A stretch of 64,000 bases of DNA from Gramella sp. Hel_I_59 (GTDB lineage Bacteria; Bacteroidota; Bacteroidia; Flavobacteriales; Flavobacteriaceae): positions 1 to 64,000 of the forward strand of contig NZ_VFME01000001.1 of NCBI RefSeq assembly GCF_006714895.1, in the 5' to 3' direction. The translations under genes were made by a program, and so were the position numbers. Shown in pieces: positions 57,103 to 64,000 of this stretch. Within the stretch, counting starts at the first letter, position 1, and each line of letters opens with the position of its first letter. The notes under the pieces were generated by a model. The model was not told the origin of the DNA. It was given only the letters and a program-made list of their open reading frames with translations, and searched no databases.

Positions 57103-58245
57103 TTATCCAATAGCCTGTCGAAGATCTTCGATTAAGTCTTCTTCATCTTCGATTCCCACGCTAAGTCTAATCAAGGAATCCACCACACCGGTTTTTTCTC
57201 TTTCTTCCTTCGGAATTGAGGCATGGGTCATACTGGCGGGATGTCCTGCAAGTGATTCTACACCACCCAGAGATTCGGCAAGTGTGAAAACTTTCAATTT
57301 TTCGACGATTTTACGGGCGCTTTCCAGCGTGTTTTCTTTTGTATTAAAGGAGATCATTCCTCCAAAATCTGACATTTGCTTTTTCGCGATCTCGTGATTG
57401 GGATGGTCTTCAAAACCCGGCCAGTAAACGTCTTTTACTTTATCATTGGACTTCAGAAAACCTGCAATGGCTCGACCATTCTCGCAGTGTCTTTGCATCC
57501 GGATATGCAGGGTTTTGATTCCTCGCAAAACAAGGAAACTATCCTGGGGACCGCAAATCGCACCACTTGCATTCTGGATAAAATAAAGTTCATCGGCAAG
57601 TTTCTTGTCCTTCACGACCAGTCCGCCCATCACCACATCACTGTGGCCTCCCAGATATTTGGTAGCACTGTGCATTACGATATCGGCTCCAAGTTCCAAT
57701 GGTCTTTGCAGGTATGGTGTGGCAAACGTATTATCAACCGCCAAAAGCAGTTCGTGCTGCTTCGCAACCTTTGAAACTGCCTCGATATCGATAATGTTCA
57801 TCATTGGATTGGTAGGAGTTTCTACCCAGATGAGCTTTGTTTTTTCATTGATATGCTGCTCAATATCTCCTGCAGCTTGCATTCCCACGAATTTGAATTT
57901 TATTCCAAGACCTTCAAAAATCTTCGTAAACAATCGGTAGGAACCCCCGTAAAGATCATTTGTGGAGATGATCTCATCACTTGGTTTAAACAATTTAAGC
58001 ACTGCATCTATCGCTGCCAGTCCGGAACCAAATGCCAAACCATATTCACCATTTTCAAGACTGGCGAGTGATTTCTCCAATGCCGTCCTGGTCGGGTTTC
58101 CACTTCGGGAGTATTCATAACCCTTGTGTTCACCGGGTGAACTTTGAGAATAGGTCGTGGTTTGGTAGATAGGTGGCATCACAGATCCATAAGCTGGATC
58201 CACATTGTCCTGTCCTCCATGTATAGTCTTGGTATTGAACTTCAA
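57103..58245 (-). CDS. metB: Cystathionine gamma-synthase family PLP enzyme
   Basis: 380 residues from a TTG start. Typical Cys/Met metabolism PLP-enzyme signature: YSRSGNPTR near residue 45, SGLAAIDAVL, the NDLYGGSYRLF loop, and the PLP lysine Lys196 in MHSATKYLGGHSD. The family joins O-succinyl- or O-acetyl-homoserine with cysteine (transsulfuration). Length matches MetB; cystathionine gamma-lyase and O-acetylhomoserine sulfhydrylase share these motifs and cannot be excluded from sequence. Single gene, cytosolic. Confidence 0.85.
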   Translation of the reverse strand: MKFNTKTIHGGQDNVDPAYGSVMPPIYQTTTYSQSSPGEHKGYEYSRSGNPTRTALEKSLASLENGEYGLAFGSGLAAIDAVLKLFKPSDEIISTNDLYGGSYRLFTKIFEGLGIKFKFVGMQAAGDIEQHINEKTKLIWVETPTNPMMNIIDIEAVSKVAKQHELLLAVDNTFATPYLQRPLELGADIVMHSATKYLGGHSDVVMGGLVVKDKKLADELYFIQNASGAICGPQDSFLVLRGIKTLHIRMQRHCENGRAIAGFLKSNDKVKDVYWPGFEDHPNHEIAKKQMSDFGGMISFNTKENTLESARKIVEKLKVFTLAESLGGVESLAGHPASMTHASIPKEEREKTGVVDSLIRLSVGIEDEEDLIEDLRQAIG

Positions 58246-58398
58246 ATTGCAGTATTTTTAATTATGAATAGTGCTCGAATTCGCTCTCGAACATTAGCCT
58301 TCCAATGCATGAAAATCGTAGTAAACAAATGTAATCAGCTCGTTGAGCATTCACAAAATTCAATTTACCTTTATACTCTAATTTAACACCCAATAGCC

Positions 58399-59178
58399 TT
58401 GAAAAAAGCAATTCTTTCAGCTTTAATGATCCTGATTCTATTCTCCTGTGCAGATGAGGATAAAAAAGAAGAAATAGAAATCCTGGAATTTAAGCAGGAA
58501 ACCGTTGAGAACAGTTATAAGGATTGTGATCCTGAGAATGGCGATTGCACTTTTATAAGTCTCAGCTACCCGGTCGCAAATAATGATGGAAAGACTTCAA
58601 AAAAGATCAATTTAGAGGTAGAAAGCTTCCTCCAGAACACTGTGGATTTCACGGAGGCTGATAGCATACAATCTCCCCGGAAACTGGTAGATCAATTTTT
58701 GCAAAATTATGAAAGAACCGCGACCGACTTTCCCGATTACGAGATTCCATGGGAAGCTACGATCCTCGGAAAAGTAATTCAGCAGAACGAAGAGCTGGTT
58801 TCCATGGAATTTACTACAGATATGTTTACCGGTGGAGCACATGGCTACAATAGTGTGAGTTACCTCAATTTTGATGCTGAAACGGGCAAGTTATTAGTCG
58901 TAGAAGACCTATTTTCTTCGGAATTTACCAAAAAAGCAGAGCAGGATTTTCGTGTGAAACAGAACATTCCTGAAGGTGCGAGCATTAATAACACGGGGTT
59001 CTTTTTTGAAAATGAAAAGTTTCACCTTCCGGCTAATATTGGGATCTATCCAGGAAAGATCGTATTGCATTACAACGCTTATGAGATCGCTCCGTATTCC
59101 GCAGGAAGCTTCAGAATGACTTATTCCAGAGCAGAAATTTCAGAATATCTAAAGACTGAAGAAACTTTAGAGGAATAA
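58399..59178 (+). CDS. DUF3298/DUF4163 (RsiV-like) lipoprotein
   Basis: 259 residues from a TTG start. Lipobox LILFSC (Cys17) followed by ADEDKKEE. The body has a DUF4163-like N-terminal half (CDPENGDCTFISLSYPV) and a DUF3298 C-terminal half with TDMFTGGAHGYNSVSYLNFDAETGK and the VLHYNAYEIAPYSAG strand, both as in RsiV-type proteins. In Bacillus RsiV this fold binds lysozyme; here no anti-sigma domain is attached, so a peptidoglycan- or lysozyme-related role is only a suggestion. Confidence 0.85.
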   Translation: MKKAILSALMILILFSCADEDKKEEIEILEFKQETVENSYKDCDPENGDCTFISLSYPVANNDGKTSKKINLEVESFLQNTVDFTEADSIQSPRKLVDQFLQNYERTATDFPDYEIPWEATILGKVIQQNEELVSMEFTTDMFTGGAHGYNSVSYLNFDAETGKLLVVEDLFSSEFTKKAEQDFRVKQNIPEGASINNTGFFFENEKFHLPANIGIYPGKIVLHYNAYEIAPYSAGSFRMTYSRAEISEYLKTEETLEE

Positions 59179-59211
59179 AATACCTGTCACCTGAATTCGC
59201 TTCAATTTAAA

Positions 59212-59822
59212 TTACTCGCTACTCGCATTTTCAAAATTAGCGGACTTCCATAAATAATAGGAAACCACTGCAGGCCAGATCACCAGTAGGCTACAAATAA
59301 ATCGCTCGTAAGCTCCGTTGATATCATCGGGCATTAATGGCAAAAGTGGCGCCAGAAGGAGCCATAATACTCCAACCCATATCGTGAACTTTCTCAGAAA
59401 AGGTTTTAAGGATTTTATATAGGGATAAACCAGAATATGAAGGATCAAAAATAGTCCGGCAAGGATATAGACCAATTTTCGATGGATCTTTTCTCCTGGA
59501 CGTCCCGCATATTGATTATGTTCTGCGATCATCATCAGATCTGCGCCAATAAGAACCAGGACCACCAGACCGATCAACCACCTTACATTATTCTTTTTCC
59601 AGGTGAAAAGTCCGATTGCCAGTGCAACATAGCCCATCGCAAGAAAGTCCAGACCCAGATCCTGTATCCAGCCATATTTACCAATGGCCAGCATACTTAT
59701 GGTGTTTTTAAAGGATTGTGCTCTTCATGAAGAATGATGCCAATAATATCTGCTGCTATGACCGCGAAGCAACCAAAAAGGCATAGTACTGCCGAGAGTT
59801 TATAGATCGTAGATGTCTTCAA
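59212..59822 (-). pseudogene. DUF998-type membrane protein with one frameshift
   Basis: The main frame (59212-59694, 160 residues) starts inside the protein. Upstream on the same strand, a TTG at 59822 opens a frame that reads a membrane helix and HEEHNPLK, then hits a TAA. Adding one A to the five-A run (59705-59709, T on the + strand) joins the two into about 203 residues with PLKNTISMLAIGKYGWIQDLG, a block typical of DUF998. The joined protein has six or so hydrophobic segments. Either the genome carries a real one-base deletion or the base is missing from the assembly. Function of DUF998 is unknown. Confidence 0.65.
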
Positions 59823-60009
59823 ACTTTATGAATTTTGACTCTATTAAATGATAGTTAGGAATTCAAATTAAGATTTTTTGACGTTTTTTAAGCGTAAATC
59901 TTCGGAATCTAATTAATATTTCTGTTTTTTCTGAAGATTAAGGATGGCGTAGAATATATGTTTTCCCGACAAAATATTCGTTCTTTGCATTTTGCGAAAA
60001 CTCTCAGTT

Positions 60010-60363
60010 ATGAAAAAAGTCTACCATCTTTCCACCTGTGATACCTGTAAACGAATCTTGAAGGAGCTGGACCTTCCAGATGATTTTGAACTTCAGGACA
60101 TCAAGACCGAAGCTATTTCTAAGGAACAATTGGAACAAATGCATGTATTGGCCGGATCTTATGAGAGTCTTTTCAGTAAAAGGGCGAGGTTGTATAAAGA
60201 GCGTGATCTAAAAAATAAGTCTTTAGAGGAACCTGATTATAAGGAACTTATTCTGGAGCATTATACATTCCTGAAGCGACCGGTGATCATTAACGAAGAC
60301 AAGATTTTTATTGGGAATTCTAAAAAGACCGTGGAAGCTGCAAAAAGTTCAGTACATGGATAA
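60010..60363 (+). CDS. ArsC/Spx-family (arsenate reductase-like) protein
   Basis: 117 residues from the ATG at 60010 (MKKVYHLSTC). A thioredoxin-like fold is suggested by STCDTCKRI, a Cys-x-x-Cys at the first helix, then DFELQDIKTE and FLKRPVIINEDKIFIGN, the Arg-Pro loop typical of ArsC/YffB/Spx proteins. The CxxC form is the Spx/YffB pattern rather than the single Cys of glutaredoxin-linked arsenate reductase, so a redox role other than arsenate reduction is likely. Its last bases overlap the transporter start by 8. Confidence 0.85.
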   Translation: MKKVYHLSTCDTCKRILKELDLPDDFELQDIKTEAISKEQLEQMHVLAGSYESLFSKRARLYKERDLKNKSLEEPDYKELILEHYTFLKRPVIINEDKIFIGNSKKTVEAAKSSVHG

Positions 60364-61255
60364 CACCAGATTATTAGCCATTCTGGCCGCTATTGGAGCG
60401 AGCACCATTTACGGGATCAATCATACCCTTGCCAAAGGTTTAATGCCTTTGTATATCGAGCCTTTCGGTTTTATATTACTTCGAGTGACCGGTGCAGCGA
60501 TCCTTTTCTGGTCTATAAGTATTTTTGCTCCAAAGGAAAAGATCGCCACTTCCGACTGGCCACGTATTATTGGCTGTGCTATTTTTGGGATGGTTATCAA
60601 TATGCTGTTCTTTTTTAAAGGACTCAGCCTTTCAACACCTATTAATAGTTCGGTTATCATCACTTTATCGCCAGTAATGGTTTTGATTCTTGCGTCTATC
60701 CTGATAAAAGAGCGCATCACTTTATTAAAAACTATTGGGATCATTATAGGAATGGCCGGTGCGCTAGTGTTGGTGCTTTTTAGCTCAGACCAGAACCAGA
60801 ATGCTCCGAACATCCCGCTTGGAAATGTACTCTTTATCGTCAATGCCTTTTCCTATGGTCTATATCTCATTCTCGTAAAACCGCTTACTAAGAAATATCA
60901 TGCGATTACTTTGATGAAGTGGCTATTCTTAATCGCTGTATTTATCAATCTTCCCATCACTTATACTGAATTTGTTGCTGTAGATTGGAGTAATTTACCA
61001 TTTGACGCAATCTGGAAAATGGGCTACGTGGTTCTTGGAACAACTTTTATGACCTATTTACTGAACATTTATGCGCTGAAGCAGCTTTCAGCATCTACCA
61101 TAAGTGCATTTATATACCTGCAACCACTTATCGCGATCACTTTTGCGATCATGGTTGGTGCAGATTCCCTGAACTGGACTAAAGGTATTGCGGCTACACT
61201 GGTATTCGTTGGTGTGTATATGGTAAGTATGAAAAAGACAAAAGTAAAGGCCTGA
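60356..61255 (+). CDS. EamA/DMT-family transporter
   Basis: 299 residues from the ATG at 60356 (MDNTRLLAILAA). Ten hydrophobic segments form two EamA repeats (about 5-140 and 155-290); IYGINHTLAKGLMP and PLGNVLFIVNAFSYGLYLI mark the two starts. DMT carriers export or import small metabolites such as amino acids or nucleotide sugars; the substrate cannot be told from sequence. Overlap with the ArsC-like gene suggests co-translation. The C-terminus is basic (KKTKVKA), predicting a cytoplasmic end. Confidence 0.93.
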   Translation: MDNTRLLAILAAIGASTIYGINHTLAKGLMPLYIEPFGFILLRVTGAAILFWSISIFAPKEKIATSDWPRIIGCAIFGMVINMLFFFKGLSLSTPINSSVIITLSPVMVLILASILIKERITLLKTIGIIIGMAGALVLVLFSSDQNQNAPNIPLGNVLFIVNAFSYGLYLILVKPLTKKYHAITLMKWLFLIAVFINLPITYTEFVAVDWSNLPFDAIWKMGYVVLGTTFMTYLLNIYALKQLSASTISAFIYLQPLIAITFAIMVGADSLNWTKGIAATLVFVGVYMVSMKKTKVKA

Positions 61256-61306
61256 TATTATAGAGTAATTCTACAATACAGACCTTTCTATAAAACTTGA
61301 TTCTGC

Positions 61307-61804
61307 TTATAGTTTAGCCAGCTCCTCGCTGCTTAAATTATCTGGTCGTTTCCCGTATTTACGGGTATCTTCCTTGGTGAGAGTTCTAAATTCTTTAGTT
61401 TTTGGTGTACTGTCCAACTGCTTGAAAAGCTCTTCCGGCAGGGTGGTAAGTTTGCGTTCTTCCAGGTCTATCCACGATCCCATCATCTCACAAGTTGCAC
61501 AATTCCTACCCTTGTGATCATAGATCTTATGAATAAATTCAAAGTACATCCCATCTTCAGAAAGTCCGTTTAACTCAAGACTCACTGTTACCGGTTCACC
61601 TGCAAATATCTCTTTGAAATAATATATATGCTCATAAAATACGATAGGTCCCAGATTGTAATGAGCGAGTTGCTTTTGACCAAAACCATTTTCCATCAAA
61701 AAGCCCATTCTTGTATGGCTCATAAAATTTATATATGCAGAATTGGCAAGGTGCCTGTTCGCATCAAGGTCGCTCCATCGTATCTCGAATTTCTTAGTAT
61801 ACAT
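61307..61804 (-). CDS. Acyl-CoA thioesterase, 4HBT hotdog fold
   Basis: 165 residues from the ATG at 61804 (MYTKKFEIRW). The YbgC/FadM-like pattern WSDLDANRHLANSAYINFMSHTRMGF holds the catalytic Asp of the 4-hydroxybenzoyl-CoA thioesterase family. The central helix and GPIVFYEHIYYFKEI strand follow. It hydrolyses acyl-CoA thioesters in the cytosol; exact chain length unknown. A longer frame from 61849 lies partly upstream of the predicted transcript start and is rejected. Confidence 0.88.
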   Translation of the reverse strand: MYTKKFEIRWSDLDANRHLANSAYINFMSHTRMGFLMENGFGQKQLAHYNLGPIVFYEHIYYFKEIFAGEPVTVSLELNGLSEDGMYFEFIHKIYDHKGRNCATCEMMGSWIDLEERKLTTLPEELFKQLDSTPKTKEFRTLTKEDTRKYGKRPDNLSSEELAKL

Positions 61805-61819
61805 GATCTTACTTTTATT

Positions 61820-61854
61820 CAAAACTACCAATAAATAGTATGCATGCATAACAA
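61820..61854 (-). promoter_or_regulatory. Possible promoter of the thioesterase gene
   Basis: TAGTTTTG (61827-61820, minus strand) fits the -7 consensus; a TTG lies 24 bp upstream (61854-61852), slightly longer than usual spacing. Predicted transcript start is about 9 bases before the ATG at 61804. Confidence 0.35.
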
Positions 61855-61885
61855 ATTTTACCTAAGTTTATATTAAATTAGATAC

Positions 61886-62848
61886 ATGCCGCTTCTCTCA
61901 AGCAACTATCATCCTACTGGAATTTTCAAAAATGCAGACGCTTCAACCATTTACGCTGGGAAACTCAGGAAGGTAGATCTAAGCTATACCAGGGAACGTA
62001 TCACTATTAGTGACGGAGATTTTATAGATCTGGACTGGAGCAAAAGCAAAGAAGATTCAGAAATGCTGGTGATCCTGCTTCATGGTTTAGCAGGTAGTGC
62101 AGATAGACCCTATATGCAGGGAATGGCGCTTGCCTTCAATAACCTGCAATGGGATTCCGTAGCCATGAACTTTAGGGGATGTAGTGAAGAAATGAACAGG
62201 TTTTTTCAAAGTTATCATGCCGGTGCAAGCGATGATCTGGCGGAAGTGATAACCCATGTATTATCTCTGAAAAAATATAAGAAAATCGCTCTGGTAGGAT
62301 TTAGCCTTGGAGGAAATTTACTCATGAAATACCTGGGTGAACAGCGCAGCAGACCTAAGGAAATCATTGGCGCTGCGGGAGTTTCTGTTCCATGTGACCT
62401 TGCAGGATCACTGGGAGCGATCAATAGAATGCGAAATTTTATTTATAGTAAGAGATTCGAGATCAATTTAAAGCAGCACCTGAACAAACGTGCAGAACTG
62501 TTTCCGGATCATCTCGATAAAAGTAAGGTAGCTTCCTGTAATTCTCTTCGGGATATTGATGAACTCTATACTTCCAGAGCTCATGGCTACAAAAATGCCG
62601 ATGACTACTATGCTCAGGCGAGTGCCCAAAATTTTCTGGAGGATATAGAAGTCCCCACTTTATTGATAAGTGCTAAGAATGATAGTTTTCTATCTCCAGG
62701 TTGTTATCCTGAAGAAGTTGCAGAAAATTCAGAAAATATACATCTCGAGATGCCTGCTTTTGGTGGCCATGTAGGCTTTGTAACCAGAACCAATGTTTAT
62801 TATCATGAAAAAAGGGTCACGGAGTTTATTAGTTCTCTTTTAGATTAG
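61886..62848 (+). CDS. YheT-type alpha/beta-hydrolase
   Basis: 320 residues, cytosolic. The nucleophile elbow GFSLGGNLLMKYLGE holds the catalytic Ser; the oxyanion segment LLHGLAGSADRPYMQG and MNFRGCSEEMNR are characteristic of the YheT/ABHD1 group. The acid is likely the Asp in AKNDSFLSP and the base the His in FGGHVGFV. These enzymes act as esterases of unknown natural substrate. It lies 81 bases from the thioesterase start on the opposite strand and just before the yicC promoter. Confidence 0.9.
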   Translation: MPLLSSNYHPTGIFKNADASTIYAGKLRKVDLSYTRERITISDGDFIDLDWSKSKEDSEMLVILLHGLAGSADRPYMQGMALAFNNLQWDSVAMNFRGCSEEMNRFFQSYHAGASDDLAEVITHVLSLKKYKKIALVGFSLGGNLLMKYLGEQRSRPKEIIGAAGVSVPCDLAGSLGAINRMRNFIYSKRFEINLKQHLNKRAELFPDHLDKSKVASCNSLRDIDELYTSRAHGYKNADDYYAQASAQNFLEDIEVPTLLISAKNDSFLSPGCYPEEVAENSENIHLEMPAFGGHVGFVTRTNVYYHEKRVTEFISSLLD

Positions 62849-62870
62849 ACTGCATCTACCGGGCATACAA

Positions 62871-62900
62871 TTGTACATGCTATAGAATTGATTATCTTTG
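62871..62900 (+). promoter_or_regulatory. Bacteroidota-type promoter of yicC-gmk
   Basis: TTG (62871-62873), 19-bp spacer and TATCTTTG (62893-62900) match the consensus exactly. Predicted transcript start is about 16 bases before the yicC ATG. Confidence 0.75.
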
Positions 62901-62922
62901 CGCAAGCTTTTAAAATTCAGGC

Positions 62923-63780
62923 ATGATCCAATCGATGACAGGCTTTGGGAAGAGCGTTACACAAATTCCCGCCAAGAAAATCACTGTTGAACTCAAATCT
63001 CTCAACAGTAAGAATTTTGACCTGAATGCCCGCATTCCGTCGCAATACCGTGAAAAGGAACTCGAACTTCGAAATATTATCTCCGATTCTCTTGGTCGCG
63101 GTAAAGTAGATCTTTCCATTTATGTGGAATCCACCGCAGAGCAAACCTCTACAAATGTAAATACTGAAGCAGTTAAGATCTATATGGATCAACTTCGGAA
63201 GATTGTCGATACCAGTGAAATTGAGCTATTGAAGATGGCGGTAAAAATGCCCGATGCTCTTAAAACTGAACGTGAGGAGATCGATGAAGAGGAATTCATT
63301 GTGATCGAAACTGCAGTAAAAGATGCTTTAAAAGAGATCAATAAATTTAGAACAGATGAAGGTGAAGCGCTCGAAAAGGATCTTCAACTTCGTATTAATA
63401 ATATAAAATCTTTGCTGGACGATGTGATTAGGATCGATCCAGACCGTGTAGAAGCTGTTAGAGAAAGACTTCGGAAGGGTATAGAAGAGATAAAGGAGCA
63501 AGCCGATGAAAATCGTTTTGAGCAGGAGATCGTATACTATATCGAAAAATTTGATATTACTGAAGAAAAGGTAAGACTGGATAACCATCTGGATTATTTT
63601 CAGAAAACACTGGATTCTTCAGATTCAAATGGACGTAAACTTGCTTTCATCTCCCAGGAAATAGGAAGAGAGATCAATACCATAGGTAGCAAATCAAATT
63701 ATGCACCAATGCAACAAATGGTGGTGCAAATGAAGGACGAACTTGAAAAGATTAAGGAACAGATCTTAAACGTATTGTAA
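62923..63780 (+). CDS. yicC: YicC/YloC-family endoribonuclease
   Basis: 285 residues. The conserved start MIQSMTGFGKS and SLNSKNFDLNARIP, the GKVDLSIYVE strand, and the C-terminal block FISQEIGREINTIGSKSNYAPMQQMVVQMKDELEKIKEQ are hallmarks of YicC, the family N-terminal and DUF1732 domains. YicC proteins cut RNA and are usually encoded next to gmk, as here. Its TAA overlaps the gmk ATG by one base. Confidence 0.95.
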   Translation: MIQSMTGFGKSVTQIPAKKITVELKSLNSKNFDLNARIPSQYREKELELRNIISDSLGRGKVDLSIYVESTAEQTSTNVNTEAVKIYMDQLRKIVDTSEIELLKMAVKMPDALKTEREEIDEEEFIVIETAVKDALKEINKFRTDEGEALEKDLQLRINNIKSLLDDVIRIDPDRVEAVRERLRKGIEEIKEQADENRFEQEIVYYIEKFDITEEKVRLDNHLDYFQKTLDSSDSNGRKLAFISQEIGREINTIGSKSNYAPMQQMVVQMKDELEKIKEQILNVL

Positions 63781-64000
63781 TGGACGATGGTAAATTGATC
63801 GTATTTTCAGCTCCTTCAGGATCCGGTAAAACTACTATAGTTAGACATCTACTGAAACATGAGGAATTGAAACTTGATTTTTCAATTTCAGCAACCTCGA
63901 GAGAAGCCAGAGGTGAAGAACAACATGGGCAGGACTATTATTTTCTGTCTCTTTCAGATTTTAAACAAAAGATCAAAAACGACGAATTCCTGGAATGGGA
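63780..64000 (+). CDS. gmk: Guanylate kinase, N-terminal part (cut by the window end)
   Basis: The ATG at 63780 overlaps the last base of the yicC stop and the frame stays open to the edge, 73 residues so far. The P-loop SAPSGSGKTT (residues 10-19) and the GMP-binding start SISATSREARGEEQHGQDYYF are diagnostic. The enzyme phosphorylates GMP to GDP with ATP. yicC-gmk is a common operon across bacteria. The rest lies beyond the window. Confidence 0.95.
   Translation, partial: MDDGKLIVFSAPSGSGKTTIVRHLLKHEELKLDFSISATSREARGEEQHGQDYYFLSLSDFKQKIKNDEFLEW

Overview
The window looks like chromosomal DNA of a marine member of the Flavobacteriaceae, possibly Christiangramia/Gramella. I infer this from gene content only: a SusC/SusD laminarin-type polysaccharide utilisation locus (PUL), families typical of Flavobacteriia (DUF3078, DUF3109, DUF3095), the AT-rich base composition, weak Shine-Dalgarno signals, and several copies of the Bacteroidota promoter (TTG, 17-19 bp, TAnnTTTG). 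No database search was possible.

Layout. (1) 1-9357: the right end of an integrated element, probably a prophage or its remnant. A tail tape-measure gene broken by three one-base frameshifts is followed by two intact large tail genes on the + strand. A minus-strand operon follows, led by a tyrosine integrase and carrying four small unknown genes, one of only 48 codons. The element abuts a tRNA-Leu(CAA), the likely attachment site. (2) 9358-25272: housekeeping genes. These include a HupE/UreJ-like membrane protein, dCMP deaminase, an S41 protease, a MarC operon, DUF3109, class Ia ribonucleotide reductase (nrdB-nrdA with a structured 146-nt gap), dGTPase, an orphan histidine kinase, DUF3078, dxs and tadA. 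(3) 25276-40338: a laminarin-type PUL on the minus strand. Reading from upstream it encodes a transmembrane sensor/regulator, SusC, SusD, a large multi-module glycan-binding lipoprotein, a PKD-GH16 lipoprotein, GH3 and a second GH16. (4) 40487-44101: a 1204-residue outer-membrane protein whose N-terminal metallophosphoesterase-like domain has lost its metal ligands. (5) 44150-64000: mixed metabolism and envelope genes. These include a HAD hydrolase, tRNA-Arg(CCT), DUF1028, a small lipoprotein with a repeated histidine/cysteine motif, DUF3095, M28 and S9 peptidases, a class V aminotransferase-like enzyme, two tandem outer-membrane barrels, GH97, metB, a frameshifted DUF998-type gene, a DMT transporter, a thioesterase, a YheT hydrolase, yicC and the start of gmk.

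How the genes work together. In the PUL, lipoproteins and SusD would hold beta-1,3-glucan at the cell surface. GH16 enzymes would cut it, SusC would import oligosaccharides with TonB energy, and GH3 would finish them to glucose. The upstream regulator has a periplasmic propeller, one membrane segment and a C-terminal HTH, so it could sense an oligosaccharide and act directly on the 240-bp gap before susC, where TGTAGA/TCTACA half-sites cluster. A hairpin plus T-run between the second GH16 and GH3 could lower expression of the distal enzymes. Separately, dCMP deaminase, NrdAB and dGTPase all serve dNTP supply and balance.

The least explained parts are the pseudo-phosphoesterase/kinase-like/barrel protein, the integrase-led operon of small unknown genes, the candidate PUL operator array and the nrdB-nrdA RNA structure. 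All four broken reading frames lie at short A/T runs, so sequencing error must be excluded before they are called decay.
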